Shown here one piece after another: positions 1 to 5,082 of a stretch of DNA of 10,505 bases. This stretch comes from Croceicoccus sp. Lineage in GTDB: Bacteria; Pseudomonadota; Alphaproteobacteria; Sphingomonadales; Sphingomonadaceae. The stretch's first letter is position 1, and each line of letters begins with the position of its first letter. The stretch lies in assembly GCA_029936705.1 (NCBI GenBank), contig JAPYSD010000072.1, forward strand, positions 1 through 10,505. Direction: 5' to 3'. The position numbers and the translations under genes are program-made. The notes beneath the pieces were generated by a model, which was not told the DNA's origin, did no database searches, and saw only the letters and a program-made list of their open reading frames with translations.

Positions 1-22
1 GGATGGAACGGCCACGTCATGA
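1..22 (+). CDS. 3' end of upstream gene, probably N-ATPase alpha subunit (partial)
   Basis: Reading from base 2, the frame gives Asp-Gly-Thr-Ala-Thr-Ser and stops at TGA 20-22, which overlaps the ATG of the next gene in the arrangement ATGA. In known N-ATPase operons the alpha-subunit gene directly precedes the gamma-subunit gene, so this is probably the C-terminus of alpha (atpA). Only six codons are visible, so the identity rests entirely on gene order and the stop/start overlap and not on sequence similarity. Confidence 0.4.
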
Positions 23-903
23 GCAATACGACGGAAGGCCTGAAGCGAAAGATCCAGAGTGCCGACGATCTCCAGTCCGTCGTCCGGACAATGAAGGCCC
101 TGGCTGCATCGAGCATCGGACAATTCGAAAGATCCGTTCGCGGATTGGCCGATTACCAGCGCGCTGTTGAACTTGGGTTGGGCGTCTGCTTTCGGCAAAG
201 CGCGCGCCCGCTTCCAGCGCGCGGCGAAGAACGACACGGGCACAACAAAGCAGTCAGCGCGATTGTTTTCGGGTCGGATCAAGGTCTGGTGGGTCAGTTT
301 AACGACGTGATCGCCGAGCACGCGATCACGACCCTTGCCGCGCTTCACGGCAAATGCTTGGTGTGGGCGATCGGCGAACGTATTTCTGCCCGCCTGGCGG
401 ATGCCGGATTGCAACTAGTGGGACTCTTGCCAGTACCCAGTTCAATCCAGGCCATCGCCTCGCTTGTCGCGCAGGTTCAGTTGGCCAGTGAAACGCAAGC
501 AGCCAATGGTGCAAGTCTGTGGGTGTTCCACAATCGCCCGTTGCCCGGCTCTCTATATGAACCGGTCGGGCAGCGATTGTTGCCGCTCGACACACAGTGG
601 CAACAAGATCTGCTCAACATCCCCTGGCCCGCCCAGAATCTCCCTGAAATCGTAGGCGCCAATTATCCGGCAACGAGCGCCTTCATCCGCGAGTTTCTGT
701 TCATCTCACTCTTTCGGGCCTGCGCCGAGTCTCTCGCGAGCGAGAATGCGAGCCGGCTGGTAGCCATGGAGCGCGCCGACAAGAATATCAGCGAATTGCT
801 CGAGCAACTGCGCGCCGCCTTTCATCAGCTGCGCCAGAGCGACATTGATGAAGAACTGTTCGATGTCATCTCCGGCTTCGACGCTCTGGCATCATCGCGG
901 TAA
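19..903 (+). CDS. atpG: F-type (N-ATPase-like) ATP synthase gamma subunit
   Basis: This is the central-stalk gamma subunit of a rotary F1Fo ATPase, which couples ion flow through Fo to ATP synthesis or hydrolysis on the cytoplasmic face of the membrane. The two long helices of the family are visible. The N-terminal one (about residues 5-40) carries LKRKIQSADDLQ and MKALAA; the C-terminal one (about 235-290) carries ESLASENASRLVAMERA. The middle has SDQGLVGQFN (86-95), matching the usual SDRGLCGGLN. Length (294 aa) is normal for gamma. The sequence is divergent from housekeeping gamma subunits, and in N-ATPase operons gamma is the last gene. Here no ATPase gene (beta, epsilon) follows, which fits that order and not the housekeeping order alpha-gamma-beta-epsilon. 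The start overlaps the upstream stop (ATGA), indicating translational coupling; no strong Shine-Dalgarno is seen. N-ATPases are proposed Na+ or H+ pumps. The family call is firm, the N-ATPase subtype likely. Confidence 0.88.
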   Translation: MSNTTEGLKRKIQSADDLQSVVRTMKALAASSIGQFERSVRGLADYQRAVELGLGVCFRQSARPLPARGEERHGHNKAVSAIVFGSDQGLVGQFNDVIAEHAITTLAALHGKCLVWAIGERISARLADAGLQLVGLLPVPSSIQAIASLVAQVQLASETQAANGASLWVFHNRPLPGSLYEPVGQRLLPLDTQWQQDLLNIPWPAQNLPEIVGANYPATSAFIREFLFISLFRACAESLASENASRLVAMERADKNISELLEQLRAAFHQLRQSDIDEELFDVISGFDALASSR

Positions 904-914
904 CTGCCGCCGTC

Positions 915-956
915 GGAGCAATCATCATTGGACATGTTATTGCCCATTGTTGCTCC
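915..956 (+). terminator. possible stem-loop after the ATPase operon
   Basis: Twelve bases after the gamma-subunit stop, GGAGCAA (915-921) can pair with TTGCTCC (950-956) across a 28-base loop. There is no T-tract after it, so it is not a typical intrinsic terminator. It may be a weak or Rho-assisted 3' end, or chance. Confidence 0.25.
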
Positions 957-1035
957 ACGACAGGCCAAACCCACGAGGCTCCCGCCCTCGGACCTGTGCA
1001 GCCGGTCCGCTTCGCTAACAATGTCCTTAATTGAC

Positions 1036-1051
1036 CGACACATCGACACAT
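1036..1051. repeat. two tandem copies of 8-bp CGACACAT
   Basis: CGACACAT occurs twice head to tail (1036-1043 and 1044-1051) and directly abuts the left arm of the 9-bp inverted repeat. Such an arrangement could be iterated protein-binding half sites or simple slippage; nothing in the sequence decides this. Confidence 0.45.
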
Positions 1052-1074
1052 CGCCATATAGGAGTTATATGGCG
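1052..1074. repeat. perfect 9-bp inverted repeat with 5-base loop
   Basis: The arms CGCCATATA (1052-1060) and TATATGGCG (1066-1074) are exact reverse complements around the loop GGAGT. Pairing can resume further out: TCGA at 1043-1046 faces TCGA at 1077-1080, and CCGA at 1035-1038 faces TCGG at 1081-1084, giving an imperfect hairpin of about 50 bases. It could be a regulator operator or an RNA hairpin. No T-tract follows on either strand. The loop also contains a Shine-Dalgarno-like AGGAG, four bases before an ATG at 1069. Confidence 0.6.
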
Positions 1075-1248
1075 CATCGATCGGCCACTAATCAATGCAT
1101 GGAGAGAAGGCGGTGACGGTTCCTTTATCGTGATGGGGGAATCAGTTTGCCACTTCACTTTCCTGCCCCGCAGGGCAAAGGGCAGACGTCAAATGGACGA
1201 TCGTGTTCAACGTGCTCTCTGCGGTTGCAACGCTCCCGGCAGTACACA

Positions 1249-1668
1249 TCAGTTTGAAACCCGCGTCCATTTCTGGTTCTTGCAACCGACATGCCCGAAC
1301 ATACATCCATGAACCTGGAGGGTGTCGGCGCTGATCGGTTTCAATTCCCCGCCGACCGTTCTGTCGAGATCGGGAACCAGAACTTTCCCGCGCCATTTGT
1401 TCCGGCCGTACCGATCGAACTCGCGGAAAAGATTGATGCCTATGAGCACGTCGGTTCCGGCTTTCGCTGCGTCGGCCTTCGCTTTCTCGTTTGCATAAAC
1501 AACGACGCCGCAAAGCTTCGTGCCGCATTCCTCGATCCGGACACGAACACTTCCGGACGGGTTAGCCCAAACACCCATGATAGCCTCATTCGGCGCTCCG
1601 GTTTGCCGAGCATGTGCCGCATTCGATGCAAAGATGAGGGCCGCGCCCATGATGACCAAACGAATCAT
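1249..1668 (-). CDS. exported DUF2147 domain protein
   Basis: A small 139-residue protein of the DUF2147 family, whose molecular function is unknown. Residues 1-20 form a signal peptide (short basic start, hydrophobic MGAALIFAS core, AHA cleavage motif), so the mature protein should be periplasmic. The family pattern is visible in order: GVWANPSG (32-39), RIEECGTKLCGVVVY (44-58), a basic stretch with KWRGKVLVPD (91-100), and the C-terminal GC...GCKNQKWTR (121-136). Cysteines at 48, 53, 122 and 129 could form two disulfides, as expected of an exported protein. The start is supported by a good Shine-Dalgarno, AAGGAG (1674-1679), five bases upstream of the ATG. It stands alone on the minus strand, with no operon partner. 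DUF2147 proteins are often short and found singly; I do not assign a function. Confidence 0.85.
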   Translation of the reverse strand: MIRLVIMGAALIFASNAAHARQTGAPNEAIMGVWANPSGSVRVRIEECGTKLCGVVVYANEKAKADAAKAGTDVLIGINLFREFDRYGRNKWRGKVLVPDLDRTVGGELKPISADTLQVHGCMFGHVGCKNQKWTRVSN

Positions 1669-1974
1669 AGCCTCTCCTTCTTACACCAAAAGAGAACCGG
1701 GCATACTAGGTCTGATGAACGAACATCGTCAGGCGGCTCATACACTCTCACGTTGGCGACGACCTTGTCCTCGTTCTGACGCACCGCTTCTGGAGCGACA
1801 ATGGAGCGTGTTCGTGGAAACTCTTTGCGGCTTCCCCCGGCTCGGTAGTCGATAAAGTCAAGGCCTGTTCTGCCGAGCGGACTGTAATCTGGGGAGCCAT
1901 CGCGCGTCCATGATGCTGAGGCGGCCTCCTTTCTTTGATGGCGACCGTCCTTAGGCCGAAAGTGGGAGCAAGAT
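1669..1974. other. intergenic region between divergent DUF2147 and DUF2933 genes
   Basis: These 306 bases hold no recognised gene. One plus-strand frame (1719-1913, TGA at 1911) stays open for about 64 codons, but it has no ATG, GTG or TTG start and matches no family I know. It could be a decayed gene fragment or chance. The region should carry the promoters of both flanking transcription units. The DUF2933 gene has GGGAG (1964-1968) as its ribosome site; I saw no clear -35/-10 pair for it. Confidence 0.4.
1703..1732 (-). promoter_or_regulatory. candidate promoter of the DUF2147 gene
   Basis: On the minus strand a -35-like CTGACG (1727-1732) is followed after 18 bases by a -10-like TAGTAT (1703-1708). 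Each matches the sigma-70 consensus at four of six positions. The distance to the Shine-Dalgarno at 1674-1679 is reasonable for a short leader. This is a weak call from consensus alone. Confidence 0.3.
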
Positions 1975-2286
1975 ATGAGGCAAGGTCACAAGCACGCGTC
2001 CGACAGACGGGGATGGCGGATGCCGATCGTCTTCCTCGGTTTTGCAGCGATTGCGGGGTATTTCCTGCTTACCGAGCATAGGGTTCACGCGCTCAGCATA
2101 CTTCCCTGGGCTTTGCTCTTGCTGGCCTGCCCGCTGCTCCACATGTTCATGCACGGTGGACACGGAGGTCATGGCGGCCAAGGTGGTGATGATGATGATC
2201 AGCGCACCAGCAACAACGGCGCGAATCCGGTCCGCGATCGCCACAGCGGACACAAGGTCACCGATTCCAGCGCCCGTCGCCGATAA
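1975..2286 (+). CDS. DUF2933 family small membrane protein
   Basis: A 103-residue protein that fits the DUF2933 family: a basic N-terminus (1-15), a first hydrophobic segment (about 17-32, MPIVFLGFAAIAGYFLL), a second one (about 40-56, SILPWALLLLACPLLHMF), then the family hallmark CPLLHMFMHGGHGGHGG. After this comes an Asp/His/Arg-rich soluble tail. The His, Met and the Cys near the membrane are possible metal ligands. DUF2933 genes are commonly annotated beside copper-tolerance genes and ICMT-like methyltransferases, and the next gene here is such a methyltransferase, 17 bases away. A role in metal (copper) tolerance is therefore plausible but inferred, because no copper oxidase or copper ATPase gene is in the window. 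GGGAG at 1964-1968 is well placed for the ATG at 1975. Confidence 0.82.
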   Translation: MRQGHKHASDRRGWRMPIVFLGFAAIAGYFLLTEHRVHALSILPWALLLLACPLLHMFMHGGHGGHGGQGGDDDDQRTSNNGANPVRDRHSGHKVTDSSARRR

Positions 2287-2303
2287 CTCCGGAGAAACCT
2301 GCC

Positions 2304-2993
2304 ATGCATAGCGACGCATCCGCCGCCTATGGACTTTGGGGTCTGGTGATCCTCAACTCCGCGATCTTCATTTTCTTCGCGTTCAGCTTCTTCAAACCGC
2401 AAACCAAGCGCGATTGGCGATCATTCAGCGCTTTCAGTGCTTTTCTCGTCGCACTTTTCGCGGAGATGTACGGCTTCCCGCTGACCATCTATCTGCTCTC
2501 GGGCTGGCTCCAGAGCAACTATCCGCAGGTGGACTGGTTCTCGCACGACGCCGGCCATCTGCTCGAGGAGTTGTTCGGATGGCAAGCCAACCCTCACTTC
2601 GGGCCCTTTCATATCCTGAGCTTCATCCTGATCGGCAGTGGCTTCTGGATGATATCGAGCGGTTGGGCACGGCTTTACCGGGCCCAGAAGCAAGAGAAGC
2701 TCGCAACTGAAGGTATCTATTCCTACGTCCGGCATCCACAATATGACGGCTTCATCCTCGTCATGCTCGGCTTCCTGTTCCAATGGCCGACTGTCCTAAC
2801 GCTGGCGATGTTCCCGGTCCTGGTTGTCATGTATGTGCGTCTCGCCCGGAGCGAGGAGCGCGAGGCGCTCGCCGCTTTCGGCCAGGATTATCGAGCCTAC
2901 ATAGCGCGCGTCCCGGGTTTTATTCCCAAGCTGTCGCGCTCGCGGTCAGGTGATCCAAATCTGGCCAAAAGCCGACCGCGCCGCCCATTCTAA
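2304..2993 (+). CDS. isoprenylcysteine carboxyl methyltransferase-like (ICMT/PEMT) membrane methyltransferase
   Basis: A 229-residue polytopic membrane protein. Hydrophobic segments lie at about 8-30, 38-64, 96-118 and 145-172. The conserved C-terminal part of the ICMT/PEMT superfamily is clear: an EGIYSYVRHPQYDGF motif at about 138-152 (the RHP-x-Y S-adenosylmethionine-binding signature), then SEEREALAAFGQDYRAY (about 184-200), where the Glu pair and the Tyr are conserved, and a PGFIPK end. The substrate is not predictable: bacteria usually lack prenylated CaaX proteins, so a lipid or small-molecule target is more likely. GGAG at 2291-2294 lies nine bases before the ATG. The gene follows the DUF2933 gene by 17 bases, so the two form an operon. 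This pair recurs in metal-tolerance regions, so membrane modification under metal stress is a reasonable guess, not shown. Confidence 0.85.
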   Translation: MHSDASAAYGLWGLVILNSAIFIFFAFSFFKPQTKRDWRSFSAFSAFLVALFAEMYGFPLTIYLLSGWLQSNYPQVDWFSHDAGHLLEELFGWQANPHFGPFHILSFILIGSGFWMISSGWARLYRAQKQEKLATEGIYSYVRHPQYDGFILVMLGFLFQWPTVLTLAMFPVLVVMYVRLARSEEREALAAFGQDYRAYIARVPGFIPKLSRSRSGDPNLAKSRPRRPF

Positions 2994-3034
2994 AACGGCC
3001 CAGGACGAAGCCCTAGTAGAGATGTCAGATCGAT

Positions 3035-3226
3035 ATGAGCAAGAACAAGCAGGACAGATCTGCGCCCGGCTACGCCGAGAAACTCCATGCGCTTGAGATC
3101 GGGCTCAGCGCGTTGCAACGCCAGGTGATCGCCGGTGGCCGCAAGCTGCTGATCACTCTGGAAGGGCGCGATGCAGCCGGCAAGGATGGCACGATCAAGC
3201 GCATCGTCAAGCATCTGAGTCCTCGC
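3035..3226 (+). pseudogene. ppk2: truncated polyphosphate kinase 2 (PPK2), N-terminal fragment
   Basis: The first 64 residues match the start of PPK2 enzymes, which transfer phosphate between polyphosphate and nucleotides. They have an N-terminal AEKLHALEIGLSALQRQVI helix, the strand GRKLLITLEG and the Walker A region GRDAAGKDGT (44-53), followed by IKRIVKHLSPR. Full PPK2 proteins are about 260-300 residues. After HLSPR (ends 3226) the similarity stops in all three plus-strand frames. The expected continuation, including the Walker B Asp and lid module, is absent. The open frame runs on to a stop at 3412, but that part is antisense to enolase and does not look like PPK2. A deletion or rearrangement has therefore joined the gene to the enolase 3' end. 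It begins 42 bases after the methyltransferase gene with a weak ribosome site. The fragment has the P-loop but should not be an active kinase. Confidence 0.82.
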
Positions 3227-3236
3227 CTCAAGGCGA
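3223..3236. repeat. short perfect inverted repeat at the PPK2 breakpoint
   Basis: TCGCC (3223-3227), loop TCAA, GGCGA (3232-3236) make a 5-bp stem at the exact place where PPK2 similarity ends. No T-run follows on either strand, so it is not a clear terminator. It could mark the rearrangement junction or be chance. Confidence 0.3.
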
Positions 3237-3294
3237 TCGAGCTTCGCGGGCATCATCAGGGCGCAGCAATGGCAATCCAGACGCCTGGCGGCGC

Positions 3295-4572
3295 TCATGC
3301 GACAAATGGCGATGAGAAGATGGCTTCGCCGCCGAGTTGGTGTTCGATTTCCAGCAAGCGATTGTACTTGGCGAGACGTTCACCTCGACACGGCGCTCCG
3401 CCCTTGAACTGACCACCGGTCATCGCGACGGCAAAATCTGCGATAAAGTCGTCTTCTGTCTCGCCGGAGCGATGGGAGAATTTGTAGCGCAGTCCAGCTC
3501 GCCGACACAGTTCGATCGCCGCCACCGTTTCGGTCACCGTGCCGATCTGGTTGGGCTTGATCAAAACAGCGTTCGTGGCTTTGTCATCAATGCCCCGCTG
3601 GATGAAACGCGAATTGGTGACATACAGGTCATCGCCGACGATCTGGATGTGGTCTCCCATCGCCAGGGTCTGCTTTACAAAGGCGGGCCAGTCCTGTTCG
3701 CCGAAACCATCCTCGATCGACACGATCGGAAATGCGGCGATCCAGTCAGTGTAGACGGCCAGAAGTTCGTCACTGGTCATATGCGCTCTGCCAAGCCCGG
3801 GCAGAACATAACCGCCGTCCTTGACGAAGGAGGTCGCTGCGGGATCCAGCGCGATGGCAATTTGACGGCCTGGTTCATAGCCTGCCACCTCAATTGCACG
3901 GACGATCAGCTCGAGCGCTTGACGCTCGTCTTTCAGATGGGGCGCGAACCCGCCTTCATCACCAACCCCCACACCCAGACCCTTCTCTTCCAGAAGCTCC
4001 CTCAGGACATGATAGGTTTCCGAACCATAGCGCAGCGCTTCGCCGTATGTCGGGGCACCATGCGGTACGATCATGAACTCCTGCATCTGGAGCCCATTGG
4101 CGGCATGCTTGCCGCCATTGATAATGTTCATCATGGGGACCGGGAGACGCCGGGCGGTGGAACCCCCGAGGTACTGGTAGAGCGGCAATCCCATCGCCTG
4201 AGCAGCGGCCCGAGCGACCGCCAGCGAAACGCCTAGAACGGCGTTTGCGCCGAGCCGCGCCTTGTTCTCGGTTCCGTCGAGTTCACACATCAACCGATCA
4301 ATTTCCGGCTGCCGGACAACATCCACACCGATGAGGGCGCCCGCGATTTCGCGTTCGACATTTGCGACCGCCTTCAGGACCCCGCGACCGGCATACCGCG
4401 CCGCATCGCCGTCGCGAAGCTCGTGGGCCTCGAACTGGCCAGTCGATGCTCCCGAGGGCACCGACGCGCTTGCGGCGATACCGCCCTCCAGACGGACTGT
4501 CACCTTGACCGTGGGCCAACCGCGCGAATCAAGACTCTCCTGCGCCGACAGAGCAGCAATGGTTCGCCTCAT
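3295..4572 (-). CDS. eno: enolase (phosphopyruvate hydratase)
   Basis: Enolase interconverts 2-phosphoglycerate and phosphoenolpyruvate in the cytosol. The protein is full length (425 aa) and all key sites are visible. These are the mobile loop SGASTGQFEA (40-49), the acid pair region MQEFM (E165) and GDEGGF (E206), the Mg ligands D243 (ALDPAAT), E287 (SIEDGF) and D314 (VGDDLYVTN), K339 in the signature LIKPNQIGTVTETV, H367 in SHRSGET and K390 in QFKGG. It should be active. Some positions differ from the usual housekeeping enzyme (ALDPAA for ALDCAA, IKPNQ for IKVNQ, GGQFKGGAPCRGER near the C-terminus, and a tail ending IFSSPFVA), suggesting a second, divergent enolase. GAGGAG (4580-4585) lies seven bases before the ATG, a strong ribosome site. 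The gene is divergent from PEP synthase, which makes or uses the same metabolite, and its 3' end abuts the broken PPK2. Confidence 0.95.
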   Translation of the reverse strand: MRRTIAALSAQESLDSRGWPTVKVTVRLEGGIAASASVPSGASTGQFEAHELRDGDAARYAGRGVLKAVANVEREIAGALIGVDVVRQPEIDRLMCELDGTENKARLGANAVLGVSLAVARAAAQAMGLPLYQYLGGSTARRLPVPMMNIINGGKHAANGLQMQEFMIVPHGAPTYGEALRYGSETYHVLRELLEEKGLGVGVGDEGGFAPHLKDERQALELIVRAIEVAGYEPGRQIAIALDPAATSFVKDGGYVLPGLGRAHMTSDELLAVYTDWIAAFPIVSIEDGFGEQDWPAFVKQTLAMGDHIQIVGDDLYVTNSRFIQRGIDDKATNAVLIKPNQIGTVTETVAAIELCRRAGLRYKFSHRSGETEDDFIADFAVAMTGGQFKGGAPCRGERLAKYNRLLEIEHQLGGEAIFSSPFVA

Positions 4573-5082
4573 TCGATGTCTCCTCGTCCAGCAAACAAAT
4601 TCAATGGCCGCGGCCTTCGGCGATCGGCCTACTCAGCCTTTGTCCTGCGATCTTTCAACCGTCCGGCAGCGGCACGGCCCCAGCACATTCCGAAAGTCGT
4701 CCGCCGACCGATCCGCGTCCAAATTGCGCCACCGTCTTCGTAACGTCTTTCATCATTGCTCGTATCGACAAAGAGACGTCGCAGCGGGCCGATCCTTACC
4801 AGAACGCCCTCCCAAATCGCTTGCGAGCGCACCGAACTCCGCGTCTGAATGACGAGTCTGGCAGCAGCATGGAAATCCGTTGGCCGAGTTTCCCGGGGGA
4901 CCCGCACCACGCGGTACTGTAAGATCGGGTGCTGCCCTGCGTCCCTTCCGGGACATACTGATAGTCTGTCTTTGGCCGGCGCGGCCGCAAGAGCGGTCAT
5001 TGGTTCGCTGTCGTAAATCACGTCGCGGCAGATAGTCGGCAACAGGGTTTATATCAGGCGTGAGTGCACAAGGAGCGCAGCG
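4573..5082. promoter_or_regulatory. 510-bp divergent intergenic region between eno and ppsA
   Basis: This long space must hold the outward promoters of both the enolase gene and the ppsA operon. I found strong ribosome sites at its two edges (GAGGAG 4580-4585 for eno; AAGGAG 5070-5075 for ppsA) but no convincing -35/-10 pair and no FNR/FixK-type TTGAT-N4-ATCAA box. A 10-bp palindrome GGCCGCGGCC lies at 4606-4615. A minus-strand open frame (4629-5042, 137 codons) crosses the region, but it resembles no family and has no good ribosome site, so I do not call it a gene. Confidence 0.5.
5070..5075 (+). promoter_or_regulatory. ribosome binding site of ppsA
   Basis: AAGGAG lies seven bases before the ATG at 5083 and fixes this start. 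The protein's N-terminus also aligns with the usual PEP synthase start, with VGGKNASLGEM soon after. Confidence 0.75.

Larger units (their letters stand above)
904..1248. other. intergenic region between the ATPase operon and the DUF2147 gene
   Basis: These 345 bases hold no convincing gene; short open frames here look like chance. Structural features are a stem-loop near 915-956, two tandem copies of an 8-bp unit CGACACAT (1036-1051), and a perfect 9-bp inverted repeat at 1052-1074. It separates two gene ends that converge (gamma subunit on plus, DUF2147 on minus), so transcription termination in both directions is expected somewhere in it. A weak 5-bp stem, TGCCC/GGGCA, also sits around 1167-1180. 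Confidence 0.5.

Noticed and set aside
1165..1182. TGCCC-CGCA-GGGCA stem as terminator of the DUF2147 gene
   Set aside because: Only five base pairs, about 70 bases after the stop, and no T-tract on either strand.
1291..1779. 162-codon plus-strand open frame over the DUF2147 gene
   Set aside because: It is antisense to DUF2147, which has a signal peptide, family motifs and a strong ribosome site.
3227..3412. C-terminal 61 residues of the PPK2 reading frame as real protein
   Set aside because: None resembles PPK2, and from 3295 it is antisense of the enolase C-terminus.
3555..3566. TTGATCAA-like sequence as an FNR/FixK box
   Set aside because: It lacks the four-base spacer of a TTGAT-N4-ATCAA site and lies inside the eno coding region (the LIKPNQ codons).
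3337..4236. 299-codon plus-strand open frame inside enolase
   Set aside because: It is antisense to eno, which has every catalytic residue; the translation shows no family features.
4629..5042. 137-codon minus-strand open frame in the eno-ppsA gap
   Set aside because: It starts with ATG and could encode a protein, but it has no Shine-Dalgarno, no recognised family and a composition like random GC-rich DNA. Kept only as a remark in the intergenic entry.
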